In this document: piece after piece, positions 7,822-16,534 of the stretch | Layout: each line of letters begins with the position of its first letter | Numbering within the stretch: the first letter of the stretch is position 1 | DNA from: Clostridia bacterium | GTDB lineage: Bacteria > Bacillota > Clostridia > Christensenellales > Borkfalkiaceae | Assembly (NCBI GenBank): GCA_017463105.1 | Contig: JAFTPU010000014.1 | Coordinates: 86,964 to 150,963, forward strand | Length of the DNA stretch: 64,000 nucleotides | Reading direction: 5' to 3' | Translations under genes and position numbers: made by a program | The notes under the pieces: model-generated | What the model was told of the DNA's origin: nothing | Database searches by the model: none | What the model saw: only the letters and a program-made list of their open reading frames with translations

Positions 7822-8544
7822 ATGAAAGTTATCGTTACGGAAAACTATGAAGAAATGAGCGAAAAAGCCGCGCAGATCATCATCGACATCGTGAAAAACA
7901 ATCCCAACGCCATTCTCGGGCTCGCAACGGGCTCCAGCCCCGTCGGCACTTATCAAAATATGATCAAAGACCACAAGGAAAACGGCACCTCCTACAAAAA
8001 CGTAAAAACCGTCAATCTCGACGAATACGTCGGGCTTACCGCCGACCACGATCAGAGCTATGCGTACTTTATGCGCGCCAATCTTTTCGACGGACTCGAT
8101 ATCGATCTGAAAAACACCAACCTGCCTTGCGGCAGCGCGCCCGACGCGAAGAAGGAATGCGACCGTTACAATGCGCTCCTCGAAACGATGAAACAGGACG
8201 TACAGGTGCTCGGCATCGGCTCGAACGGTCACATCGGCTTCAACGAACCCGATACCCCTTTCGATTCCGTTACCCACCTCGTCGATCTTACGGAAAACAC
8301 GATCAAGGACAATTCCCGTATGTTCGCTTCCATCGACGACGTTCCCCGTCAGGCGCTTTCGATGGGTATTAAAAACATCATGCAAGCAAAATCGATCGTC
8401 ATGGTCGTTTCGGGCAAGAACAAGGCGAAAGCCGTTTACGGCATGGTAAAGGGCGAGATCACTCCTGCGTGTCCCGCGTCCGTGTTGCAGCTCCACCCCT
8501 TCGTTACCGTCGTTTGCGATAAGGAAGCGGCAAGTCTGCTTTGA
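7822..8544 (+). CDS. nagB: Glucosamine-6-phosphate deaminase
   Basis: A 240-residue cytosolic enzyme converting glucosamine-6-phosphate to fructose-6-phosphate and ammonia, the exit of amino-sugar catabolism into glycolysis. Diagnostic motifs: LGLATGSSPVGTYQNM near the N-terminus (phosphate binding), VNLDEYVGL with the catalytic Asp, and the signature VLGIGSNGHIGFNEP. The ATG at 7822 is chosen because GAGGT precedes it by nine bases; an in-frame upstream extension to 7720 lies across the promoter and is not credible. It stands alone, with its own promoter and a terminator, and no nagA is nearby. Confidence 0.96.
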   Translation: MKVIVTENYEEMSEKAAQIIIDIVKNNPNAILGLATGSSPVGTYQNMIKDHKENGTSYKNVKTVNLDEYVGLTADHDQSYAYFMRANLFDGLDIDLKNTNLPCGSAPDAKKECDRYNALLETMKQDVQVLGIGSNGHIGFNEPDTPFDSVTHLVDLTENTIKDNSRMFASIDDVPRQALSMGIKNIMQAKSIVMVVSGKNKAKAVYGMVKGEITPACPASVLQLHPFVTVVCDKEAASLL

Positions 8545-8554
8545 TATTTTACGT

Positions 8555-8593
8555 AAACCGCCGCGGCGAGCAAACGCTCGTCGCGGTTTTTTT
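8555..8593 (+). terminator. nagB terminator
   Basis: A stem with outer arms AAACCGC / GCGGTTT and a GC-rich inner stem is followed by a T-run, ten bases after the nagB stop codon. Confidence 0.85.
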
Positions 8594-8657
8594 CACCAAA
8601 CTTTCACAGGAAAACAAATAAAGAACCAAAATGTGATTCGATTGATCGATAAAACAC

Positions 8658-8686
8658 TTGCTTTTTTGTTGCCCGTATGATAAAAT
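8658..8686 (+). promoter_or_regulatory. Promoter of the lipoprotein operon
   Basis: TTGCTT (8658-8663), a 17-bp spacer and TAAAAT (8681-8686). It would give a leader of about 120 bases before the first lipoprotein gene. I see no riboswitch fold in that leader. Confidence 0.65.
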
Positions 8687-8811
8687 AATTATAACTGTAC
8701 GATGGCGTATAGCGATTTTTTGCGGATACAAACACAAAAAAACGACTTTTTTTCGCCGTTTTACATAATTTCGGACGAAATCAGATATGTTTACTGTAAG
8801 GAGGCAATATT

Positions 8812-9258
8812 ATGTCTAAGATCAAAAAACTCATTTCTCTTCTTGCCGCTACCACGCTCTGCTTCGGTATGTGCGCGCTCACCGCTTGCGGCGGCGACGA
8901 CAGCTCCACCCCCTCGGTTTCCAACACGGAAAGCTCGGACACGGGCAGCAACGAGGAAATCAGCGACGCATACGTTATTTACGTAAAGAATTCAGACGGC
9001 ACCCCCGCAACCAACGTACGCGTTCAACTCTGCAAAGGTCTTGAATTTTGTCTCGGACAATTGCCCGAGCTCGTTGACGAAAACGGTAAGGTAGTTATTA
9101 AGCCTTCCGATAGCGAACTCAATGGAGTTGCTTGCGGAGCCGACGAATATGATATTCATATTTGGAGCGGCGATATGACTAATGAGCTCGAATACGAAGA
9201 AACCGACAAGAAAACCCCTGCGACGTACGGCGAGATCACGCTGACGATCGCCGACTGA
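8812..9258 (+). CDS. Small lipoprotein with a single Ig/prealbumin-like domain
   Basis: A 148-residue protein with a signal peptide (KIKKL then a hydrophobic stretch) ending in lipobox LTAC, acylated Cys at about residue 26. A Ser/Asp/Thr-rich linker to about residue 52 is followed by one beta-rich domain (YVIYVKNSDGTPATNVRVQL ... GEITLTIAD). That domain resembles the first domain of the next lipoprotein (YIYRIKVQNPTGYGMRGITV) and recalls Cna-B or transthyretin-like folds. It is anchored on the outer face of the membrane. A good AAGGAGG site precedes the ATG. It is first of three co-directional lipoprotein genes; only 22 bp separate it from the next. Function unknown. Confidence 0.85.
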   Translation: MSKIKKLISLLAATTLCFGMCALTACGGDDSSTPSVSNTESSDTGSNEEISDAYVIYVKNSDGTPATNVRVQLCKGLEFCLGQLPELVDENGKVVIKPSDSELNGVACGADEYDIHIWSGDMTNELEYEETDKKTPATYGEITLTIAD

Positions 9259-9280
9259 TTCGAAACACGGAGAATGATAT

Positions 9281-12115
9281 ATGAGAAAATCCATTAAAAA
9301 GCTTCTGTTGCTTTGCACGTCGTTGGTCATGTGCGCCTCGTTCGCCTTTGCTACGGCTTGCAACGACGACGAAAGTTCTTCCGCGCCCTCCAATACGGCG
9401 ACCGATACGGAATCGGAAACCGCCGACGATACGGGTAGCGACTATACGGGCGACACGGGCTCGTCCGACAGCTCGGACGACAGCTCGGACGACGGCGAGG
9501 ACGTAAATTATATTTACCGTATCAAGGTACAAAATCCCACGGGCTACGGCATGCGCGGGATCACCGTTTCGCTGTACGACGGCGAAACGAAGCTTGCGTC
9601 GAAAACGACTTCCGCCGCGGGCTACGCCGTTTTCAAGGAGGCGGATATTTCCGTCGCGGGCGAATACGCTGTCGAACTCGAAAATATTCCCGTAGGTTAC
9701 GTTTTGGGCGACAAAACGTACGTTACGGAAAACGAAACGGGCGCCCAGCTTCAGATCCCCCTCACCCCTACGGGCGTGATCGCCTCGACCGCTCCGAGCG
9801 GCACGAGTTATAAGCTCGGCGACGTGATGTACGATTTCGAGGTAAAAACCTCGGACGGCTCCACCTTCAAGCTTTCGGAAGCATTGAAGGAAAAGAAAAT
9901 GGTCATGCTCAATTTTTGGGCGACGTGGTGCGGTCCCTGTAAATCGGAATTCCCCGCAATGAACAATGCGTACTATTCGTATCAAAACGACGTTTCCATC
10001 CTCGCGATGAGCACGACGGACGACGATACCGCCGTGGCAAATTATAAAAAGACCAGCGGTCTGCTCTTCGATATGTGCAGAAGCCAAGCGAGTCTTACCA
10101 CGATGTTCAACACCGCGGCGATCCCGACCACCGTCATGATCGACCGTTACGGCGTGATCGTGTTTTACGAAGCGGGCTCGATGACCTCGGTAAACGACTT
10201 CACGGAAAAATTTGCGGCGCTCGTCGAGGACGATTATCAATCCAAGATCTGGGGAACGGACGAGGATACCGCTCTTCCCGACGACGACACCCCCGCCTAT
10301 ACGCTTCCCAACGTGGACGCGCCCAAGCTTTCCGACGTGGAAACGGCGCTCGGCGCGACCGATTTCACGGCTTCGTGGAACGAACAGGACGAATACTCGT
10401 GGCCTTGGCTTATCAGCGACGACGGGTCGCATATCTATTCCTCCAACCCCATCGACAGCTCCTATTCCGAGCTCTATCTCGACTTTACGGTGAGCGAAGC
10501 CTCCGCCGTAACGTTCGAGTATTACATAAGCTCGGAAGAGGATTACGACAACCTTTACGTGCTTATCGACGGTACGATCATCCACTCGATCTCGGGCGTT
10601 AAAGAGGGCTGGAACACCTGTCTTGCGTACGTATTCGACGAGGATTGGCAGATTCGCGACGAAAACGAGGCGCTCGTCGAGCACCGACTCGCCCTGCTCT
10701 TCCTCAGAGACGAAGAAGGCGCGGCGGGCGAAAACGTTGCCAAAGTGAGAAACCTCCGCATCGTTCCCGCAAACGAGTTGGGCGCAAACGTCGGCTCGAC
10801 CGTATTCAAGTATGCGGCGACGCAACTCGGAGACGAAAGCTCCCCTACGCAATATACGAGCTACGTAAACGCGGTATATTCGGAAGCGGACGGCTATTAT
10901 CACGTGGATACGGAAAACGGTCCCATTCTGTTCGCGAATATGATGTACGCGTCGCTTTGGAACGAAACGAGCGTGTGGCAGCTTGCCTATAACGGCTACT
11001 GTGTGGACGAGGACGGCAACGACCTGACCGCGCCGCTCGAACAGCACGCGTGGGTGTCGGTCAACAATATGACGAACAACGGCTACACGCCCGTAACGGA
11101 GGAGCTGAAGCTGTTGCTCGAAGCCGTTACGAGATACACCGTGCTCGGTCAGAAATGGGAAGGCGATTGGCACGAAAACGAATGGTTGGAGCTGTGCGTT
11201 TACTATCAGCCTTACGGCAACGCGACGCAGATGGCAGACCCCACGAAGGGCATTTCCTTCCATGCGGCGATCGAAATGAATCCGCTCGAAGAGAAGAACG
11301 GCGTTCTTTCCTCCTCGACGACGGTAAGCGTTCCGTTCTCGATCAATCCCCGCGGCTTCAAGTATAAATTCACGCCGACGACGGCGGGCGTTTACAATAT
11401 CTATTCCACGGGCAGCTACGATACGGAATGTTTCCTCGTGGCAAGCGATCAAACGACCTTCCTCGGCACGTACACCGACGTGATCGGCGCAACGACGAGC
11501 GGCACGGACGAAAGCGGCAACCCCGTTTTGGTGGCGGATATGAACTTCAACTTCCACTACTATTTCGAGGCGAACACCACGTACTATATGCTGTTTACGA
11601 CCTTCCTCGACACGGTAGCGGATTACGAAGTCGTGATTAAATACGTCGGCGAAACGTACGATTATCTTACGAACGCGGCGACGGGTCCGTACAGCGCGAA
11701 TCTGTCCACGATGGAAATGTATCTTCCCGACGCGATCGATTACGCATTGGGCAACGACGGCTATTACCATTACAAAAACGAGGACGGCACGCTCGGCTCG
11801 ATCATTTACGTAGACTGTCTTAAAGCGACGGCGTTCTTCCCGAACAATTCGCTCAAGGACATCTGCGATCAGGCGACGAAATACGACGTCGACAAGAGAG
11901 CGTTCTATATCGACGGCGTCGATTATACGGGCAAGGTGCAACAGCTTTGCTTCAAGTCGCAGCAAAATTCGGGCGAGCTGAAAGGCTTTATGCCCGTTGA
12001 CGAAGCCACCTACGAATTGCTCCGTACCATTACGACGTCGGATAAATACGAGGGTCTGTACAATTCGTGGCTGATGCTTTGCTACTATTATAAGACGTTG
12101 GGTCCGAGCGCGTGA
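9281..12115 (+). CDS. Large lipoprotein with a TlpA/ResA-type thioredoxin domain
   Basis: 944 residues. Signal peptide with lipobox ATAC (Cys27); acidic Ser/Asp/Thr linker (29-74); Ig-like domain (77-163) matching the preceding small lipoprotein; thioredoxin-like domain (about 175-330) with WATWCGPCKSEFP (CGPC at 217-220) and a cis-Pro region AAIPTTVMIDRYGVI; then several beta-rich domains. Two C-terminal segments (about 538-646 and 827-944) share a pattern also present in the next gene: GYYH near the start, a PV..E.Y..L core, and a final W-L-x-x-C-x-Y-Y. The CGPC pair suggests extracytoplasmic disulfide reduction or exchange. A membrane electron-supply operon is encoded head-on just downstream. 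Confidence 0.88.
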   Translation: MRKSIKKLLLLCTSLVMCASFAFATACNDDESSSAPSNTATDTESETADDTGSDYTGDTGSSDSSDDSSDDGEDVNYIYRIKVQNPTGYGMRGITVSLYDGETKLASKTTSAAGYAVFKEADISVAGEYAVELENIPVGYVLGDKTYVTENETGAQLQIPLTPTGVIASTAPSGTSYKLGDVMYDFEVKTSDGSTFKLSEALKEKKMVMLNFWATWCGPCKSEFPAMNNAYYSYQNDVSILAMSTTDDDTAVANYKKTSGLLFDMCRSQASLTTMFNTAAIPTTVMIDRYGVIVFYEAGSMTSVNDFTEKFAALVEDDYQSKIWGTDEDTALPDDDTPAYTLPNVDAPKLSDVETALGATDFTASWNEQDEYSWPWLISDDGSHIYSSNPIDSSYSELYLDFTVSEASAVTFEYYISSEEDYDNLYVLIDGTIIHSISGVKEGWNTCLAYVFDEDWQIRDENEALVEHRLALLFLRDEEGAAGENVAKVRNLRIVPANELGANVGSTVFKYAATQLGDESSPTQYTSYVNAVYSEADGYYHVDTENGPILFANMMYASLWNETSVWQLAYNGYCVDEDGNDLTAPLEQHAWVSVNNMTNNGYTPVTEELKLLLEAVTRYTVLGQKWEGDWHENEWLELCVYYQPYGNATQMADPTKGISFHAAIEMNPLEEKNGVLSSSTTVSVPFSINPRGFKYKFTPTTAGVYNIYSTGSYDTECFLVASDQTTFLGTYTDVIGATTSGTDESGNPVLVADMNFNFHYYFEANTTYYMLFTTFLDTVADYEVVIKYVGETYDYLTNAATGPYSANLSTMEMYLPDAIDYALGNDGYYHYKNEDGTLGSIIYVDCLKATAFFPNNSLKDICDQATKYDVDKRAFYIDGVDYTGKVQQLCFKSQQNSGELKGFMPVDEATYELLRTITTSDKYEGLYNSWLMLCYYYKTLGPSA

Positions 12116-12140
12116 CCCCCGATTCGGAGTGACAAACGAA

Positions 12141-13763
12141 ATGATAAAAATCAAAAAGATCTTTTACCTTTGTCTTGCCCTCACGGCTTGCTGTTCGTTT
12201 GGCTTTGCGGGCTGTAACGACCACAAATCCGAGTCCTCGCCCGTAAACACCGACACCGAGCAATCGGGAAGCGGCGATACGAGCGGCGACGACGGATACG
12301 ACGAGTGCGAACACGAATGGGTATGGACGCTTGAAAAAGAACCCACCTGTACGGAAAACGGCACGAAAACCGCCGTATGCACGATCGACTCCGCACACAA
12401 ACAAACTTTGCCCGTCGAAAAACGCGGACATGAGTTTGACAACGGCGTTTGCGTGCGTTGTCAAAGCACCCCCACCGTTCCCGCCGCGCCGGACTTGATC
12501 GAATACGTCAATAACTACGACGAGGGCAATCCTTTCGAGGAAAGGGGCGAGACGGGCGAAGAGTACAACCGTTACGAAGTGAAATTGAACGAAAGCGACG
12601 GCTATTACGAATTCGAGATCGGCAGAGAGAAAACGTGGTTATCCCTTTCCGTTCCCGAAGCGGGACAGTACGCGATCTACACGGTCGGCAACCTTCCCGA
12701 CGGCGTTTCGATCACGCGATACGACGCAAGCGTGTTTTACATCCCCGCCAACGGCGAAAAGGCGCGTGTTTTGGGCGAAAACGACTTTTTACCCGCGGGC
12801 ACGCTTTTCTCCGACGTGAATTGCGCGACGACGTATTGGAATACGCAATGGCGCGCGACGTGGTCGCTCGAAGCGCCCGTCGGTTCCGTCGTTAAGGTCC
12901 GTTTCGTGCGTATCGGCGCCCCCGCATGGACGCCCTCCTACGTATACGAGACCGTCGTCCCCACGCAGATCAACGGCGTAAAAGCGCCCGAGGGCGCGGA
13001 AACGCATACGCCCGTCGACGTGCCTTACGAAAGCGGCTATTTCTACGACGAAACCTGCGGCTATTACCGCATGGGCACGAAAGACGCCCCCGGTGAAATC
13101 ATTTACGCGGCGATCTCCGCCCCCGCGGCCCGTCTTTTGGGCGAGCAGAAATTCACTACGATACAATACGAAGGAAACAATCTCTCCCTCGGCGACGGAT
13201 ACACGGTGGACGGCGATTATTTCGTAAAAAATTACGTTTCGTTTATCATGAACAACGGCGGCGACCAAAACGCAACGGCGGACGCGACGGCAAATTGCTA
13301 TCAGAATTACGTGAACTCCGACGGCTTGTATCCCGTAACGGCGGAGCTGTACGACTTCCTTACCCTCTACGCACGGAAAAACCGACCCTTCGAAATCTCC
13401 GACGAGATCTGGAACGACGAAACCGCGCGCAAAGAAAAAGCGTGGCTTTCGGCTTGCTATTATTACGAGGAGCTGGTACTCGGTTCGGCGGACCGTCCTA
13501 TCGAGATCCTCCCCGAGCAATTCGGAACGGATATCGCCGTCGACACGATCGAATGGGATTACGTTTACTACACCGTGACCGCGGGAAGCGCGGCTTGCAC
13601 GATCGCGTGCGAGAATGAAAACGCGTTGCTTCTGCTCGGCGAGAACGTATTCACGGGTCCTTTCTCCGTCAAGGTCGAAGCGGGCGAAACGGTAACGTTT
13701 ATGCTGGCGGCAACGGACGGCTCGGCGACCTCCTACGCGATACGGATAACGACCGACGCATAA
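12141..13763 (+). CDS. Lipoprotein with a cysteine-bearing N-terminal repeat
   Basis: 540 residues from ATG 12141 (GGAG at 12126); a GTG at 12129 is less likely. Signal peptide with lipobox FAGC, then an acidic linker. Residues about 59-112 hold a Cys-rich module (CEHEW, PTCTENGTKTAVCTID, NGVCVRC) of a kind common in Clostridial surface proteins. Middle beta-rich region; residues about 307-446 match the repeated domain of the preceding lipoprotein (GYYRMG ... YPVTAELYDFL ... WLSACYYYEEL). The last 90 residues look like another beta domain. Probably translated with the preceding genes. Role unknown; its reduced or oxidised cysteines could be substrates of the neighbouring thioredoxin. Confidence 0.85.
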   Translation: MIKIKKIFYLCLALTACCSFGFAGCNDHKSESSPVNTDTEQSGSGDTSGDDGYDECEHEWVWTLEKEPTCTENGTKTAVCTIDSAHKQTLPVEKRGHEFDNGVCVRCQSTPTVPAAPDLIEYVNNYDEGNPFEERGETGEEYNRYEVKLNESDGYYEFEIGREKTWLSLSVPEAGQYAIYTVGNLPDGVSITRYDASVFYIPANGEKARVLGENDFLPAGTLFSDVNCATTYWNTQWRATWSLEAPVGSVVKVRFVRIGAPAWTPSYVYETVVPTQINGVKAPEGAETHTPVDVPYESGYFYDETCGYYRMGTKDAPGEIIYAAISAPAARLLGEQKFTTIQYEGNNLSLGDGYTVDGDYFVKNYVSFIMNNGGDQNATADATANCYQNYVNSDGLYPVTAELYDFLTLYARKNRPFEISDEIWNDETARKEKAWLSACYYYEELVLGSADRPIEILPEQFGTDIAVDTIEWDYVYYTVTAGSAACTIACENENALLLLGENVFTGPFSVKVEAGETVTFMLAATDGSATSYAIRITTDA

Positions 13764-13782
13764 AACCGAACGTATACGAAAG

Positions 13783-13818
13783 CCCGACCGAAGCGTTTCG
13801 CTTCGGTCGGGTAATTTT
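13783..13818. terminator. Bidirectional terminator between convergent operons
   Basis: Arms CCCGACCGAAGC / GCTTCGGTCGGG with a 5-base loop, followed by TAATTTTATT on the plus strand. It lies between the stop of the plus-strand lipoprotein operon (13763) and that of the minus-strand thioredoxin gene (13833), so it can serve both. Confidence 0.8.
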
Positions 13819-13832
13819 ATTATCGATATTTC

Positions 13833-14423
13833 TTACAGTACGCTTTCGATCTGCGTTTGCAGACTTTCGTAAGTCATTGCGCCGTCTCCCTCGTAGACGA
13901 CGATACCGCTCTTATCCACGATAACCGTCCTCGGCAACGACCCCGAGCACCCCATTGCCGTACACGTTTCCGTTTCCAGCCAACCGACCGTGAGGGAGAA
14001 ATCCCGCCAATCGCTTTCGGGCGCGTACGACTTCCAACCCTCTCGATTCATCCATGCCGCCGCGGCGTCTATCGTAGAAGTCACGCCCGCAAGCGCGAGC
14101 ACCTCCACCTTGCCCTCGTATTCCTTCTGTATACGGTCGAAATAAGGAAGCTCGTGCACGCACGCCGCGCACCACGTTTCCCAAAAATTTACCACGACCA
14201 CTTTGCCGATCTGTTCGGAAAGGGTAAAGGTATTGCCGTCAACGTAAAATTCTCCTCTATCGTTTACGGCGTACGTCTGCGCCGTAAAGTCCAAACAGCG
14301 GTTCCCCTGCTTTATGCCCGATTCGGCTGCTTTATCGATGAAATTATAATACACGAGCGCGGTACCCATCACGACGGTCGCAAGCGTACCTGCCACTATT
14401 TTAAACACGGTAGGCTTATTCAT
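13833..14423 (-). CDS. Membrane-anchored thioredoxin-fold protein (TlpA/ResA-like)
   Basis: 196 residues: an uncleaved N-terminal anchor (residues 7-25), then an extracytoplasmic thioredoxin-like domain with VVVNFWETWCAACVHELPYF (CAAC at 85-88) and the later SLPRTVIVDKSGIVV. Two further cysteines sit in TETCTAMGCSG, an addition not usual in ResA. It probably passes reducing equivalents to extracellular disulfides or lipoproteins. The gene overlaps the 3' end of the polyferredoxin gene by eight bases (ATGAATAA-type junction), indicating translational coupling and a shared pathway. Convergent to the lipoprotein operon. Confidence 0.88.
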   Translation of the reverse strand: MNKPTVFKIVAGTLATVVMGTALVYYNFIDKAAESGIKQGNRCLDFTAQTYAVNDRGEFYVDGNTFTLSEQIGKVVVVNFWETWCAACVHELPYFDRIQKEYEGKVEVLALAGVTSTIDAAAAWMNREGWKSYAPESDWRDFSLTVGWLETETCTAMGCSGSLPRTVIVDKSGIVVYEGDGAMTYESLQTQIESVL

Positions 14424-15405
14424 TTTCTTTCACCTCCGTATTCAGCGTTTGCGCAACCTCTTCCGTCGTCGTTTCCTTGCGTTTGAGCATACCGTTTAAA
14501 GGCTTGATCTCGGTGTTCGCGGGCATATCCGCGTCGTTTTTGCGCACGAACAGAGACGAACCTTTCCACGATATCGCCTTTGCGGGGCATACGGAAATAC
14601 ATTCGCCGCAGTGGATACATTCGTGATCGCCCACCTTTTTCACGTCCATTTTGCAAACGCCGATACAAAGTCCGCAATCGGTGCATTTGTTTTTATCCAG
14701 CTTTACGCCGATGAGCGCGAGCTTACAGAAAAATCCGTACAACGCGCCGAGCGGGCACAGAAAACGGCAGAATACGCGGTAAATAAAGATACTCCCGACG
14801 ATGACCGCCACGAGCACGGCGAATTTCCACGTGAACAGCGGACCGAGCACGGCGAGAAGCGTTTGATTTTTGACGTTGGACAACAGTCCCAATCCCCCCT
14901 CGAAAGTACCTGCGGGGCAGATATATTCGCAGAAGCCGGGGATCGCGAAGGACAGGGGCAGGATCACGACCAGCGCGATCAGAAGCACGTATTTAAAGTA
15001 AGAAAGCACGCGCGTCGCCTTGCTCTTTTTGAGCTTCGGCGTTTTGATCTTATAGAGAAGCTCCTGACCGAGTCCGACGGGGCACAGGAAACCGCAGATC
15101 GTTCTGCCGAGCAATAAGCCGAACAGAATGATGATACCGAATATGTACGACGGGGTGCGGGTCTTGCTTTCGATGAGCGCGTTTTGCAACGAGCCCAAAG
15201 GACACGCGCCGATCGCGCCGGGGCAGGAATAGCAGTTCAGTCCGGGCACGCACAGATTTTTCGTCGCGCCCTGATAGATCTGTCCGTTGAAAAAGCCCTT
15301 TATGTTGGCGTTGGACAAAAGCGCCGCATAGAGCTGGATTATTCTGCGTTTCGTGGGCGCGTGATTTTTAAACCACAAGCCGATCTTTTTGAAAAAATTC
15401 TTCAT
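14416..15405 (-). CDS. Membrane polyferredoxin (NapH/4Fe-4S binding family)
   Basis: 329 residues. An N-terminal CVPGLNCYSCPGAIGACPLG (51-70) is followed by about four membrane helices. Two membrane-face CxxxCP motifs (ICGFLCPVG, FCRFLCPLG) and two classical 4Fe-4S motifs at the C-terminal end (CTDCGLCIGVCKMDV and CIHCGECISVCPAKAI) complete it. The layout is that of NapH/CcoG-like electron conduits that carry electrons across the membrane from a cytosolic donor. With the thioredoxin gene downstream and the CXXC membrane protein upstream, it most likely powers an extracytoplasmic thiol-reducing chain. The donor is not evident. Confidence 0.9.
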   Translation of the reverse strand: MKNFFKKIGLWFKNHAPTKRRIIQLYAALLSNANIKGFFNGQIYQGATKNLCVPGLNCYSCPGAIGACPLGSLQNALIESKTRTPSYIFGIIILFGLLLGRTICGFLCPVGLGQELLYKIKTPKLKKSKATRVLSYFKYVLLIALVVILPLSFAIPGFCEYICPAGTFEGGLGLLSNVKNQTLLAVLGPLFTWKFAVLVAVIVGSIFIYRVFCRFLCPLGALYGFFCKLALIGVKLDKNKCTDCGLCIGVCKMDVKKVGDHECIHCGECISVCPAKAISWKGSSLFVRKNDADMPANTEIKPLNGMLKRKETTTEEVAQTLNTEVKENE

Positions 15406-15415
15406 ACGTTACCCC

Positions 15416-16246
15416 TCAGCCCAAACCTATACATTGCGTACAGATATTGATCGCTTTCATCAATACGTCGCGCATGCCGCCGTTGCTTATCCCGACGATA
15501 ACGAGCACGACGCCGAGTACGCCGAGCGCTGCGCGAACGCCGATCTTCCAACCTTTCGTCTGCATAAACGCACATTTTGCCGCCAGCTTCTCCGACAGGG
15601 TAAGCCGCTTTTCTCCGCTTTCCGTTTTTATTCCCGCTTTCGCGTTTTCCGCGATCGCTTTCTTCACCCCGTCCGTTTCGCGGATATAGCTGTATTTGCT
15701 TACAATACCCGTGCCGATACATGCCAGCATTGCGCCGAGCACCCACGGGAACACGCGCAGAAGTCTGTCCGCCGCGCCGTAATGCGAAGTGAAAAACGCC
15801 GAACCGAATCTCGGCGCGTACGATTTATCGAGCAGGATCGTCAAAGAAACGACCAGCGCGATCAGGCACGCCGCCGCCGAAGCGATACGGAGCGTCAAAC
15901 GGATATTTTTTTCCTTTTTAACAAAGCTTAAATCATCGCCGTTTGCGGGCAATCTGCGTTTGAGTTTTTCCAAAACGGCTTGCGTTTCGATATACGCTTT
16001 CGGCTTTTCTTTGTTTTGGGGGAACGTCCAACCGAGGATCCCTCCGCCGATCCCGCCCGCGATCCAAAGCCAAAACAATACGGCGATCTCTTGAAAATGC
16101 GCCGATATATTTTGGACGGTGTATTTATCCGCCGAAAAATAGATCGAATATATCTGTACGATAAACGCGACGCCGACGACCGCCGTCCATACGGCAAGAC
16201 AAACCGAATAGATCCTGCGCACCGTATTTTTTCTGCTTTCCGTCAT
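15416..16246 (-). CDS. Multi-pass membrane protein with C-terminal CD1871A-type CXXC motif
   Basis: 276 residues from ATG 16246 (GAAAGGA upstream; a GTG 12 codons earlier is rejected). About five hydrophobic segments. The last 45 residues (GVLGVVLVIVGISNGG ... KAINICTQCIGLG) match from memory the short Clostridial CD1871A-family CXXC proteins, which are normally free-standing proteins of about 45 residues. Here that unit appears fused to a longer membrane domain. First gene of the redox operon, 10 bp ahead of the polyferredoxin. The CTQC pair could be the entry or exit point for electrons. Domain assignment is from recognition of the motif only. Confidence 0.75.
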   Translation of the reverse strand: MTESRKNTVRRIYSVCLAVWTAVVGVAFIVQIYSIYFSADKYTVQNISAHFQEIAVLFWLWIAGGIGGGILGWTFPQNKEKPKAYIETQAVLEKLKRRLPANGDDLSFVKKEKNIRLTLRIASAAACLIALVVSLTILLDKSYAPRFGSAFFTSHYGAADRLLRVFPWVLGAMLACIGTGIVSKYSYIRETDGVKKAIAENAKAGIKTESGEKRLTLSEKLAAKCAFMQTKGWKIGVRAALGVLGVVLVIVGISNGGMRDVLMKAINICTQCIGLG

Positions 16247-16305
16247 ATCTTTTTTCGTCCTTTCACAGTCTACGCGACACACTCCGCTCGGAGTACGACG
16301 ACTAC

Positions 16306-16334
16306 ATTATATAAAAAAGAACGGAGCTTGTCAA
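16306..16334 (-). promoter_or_regulatory. Promoter of the membrane redox operon
   Basis: Minus strand TTGACA (16334-16329), a 17-bp spacer and TATAAT (16311-16306): perfect consensus. The leader contains a small hairpin, CTCCGCTCGGAG. Confidence 0.85.
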
Positions 16335-16417
16335 GCGTTTCTACGCGCACAAGCGGAAAAGGAAAGGTTTCCCTATGTGAAAATCGCATAAAAATCTCGA
16401 AATCCGCCCGTTTTTTC

Positions 16418-16446
16418 TTGTCATTTCAATCGATATATTGTATAAT
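16418..16446 (+). promoter_or_regulatory. Promoter of the 1463-residue lipoprotein
   Basis: TTGTCA (16418-16423), a 17-bp spacer and TATAAT (16441-16446), about 90 bases upstream of the ATG at 16535. Confidence 0.8.
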
Positions 16447-16534
16447 ATTGTTATCCTCATTTTAATGGGGCAGTATGTGTTGCGCGCTTTTCCGAGCAAC
16501 TTACCTCAGTAAATCATTGTTATACGGAGCTTTT

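Noticed and set aside
7565-7825. 86-codon plus-strand frame upstream of nagB
   Set aside because: It runs through the nagB promoter and overlaps its start out of frame; AT-rich with no motif.
9236-12154. A 972-codon open frame on the minus strand
   Set aside because: Antisense of the TlpA-domain lipoprotein; Arg/Val-rich, no ribosome site, no motif.
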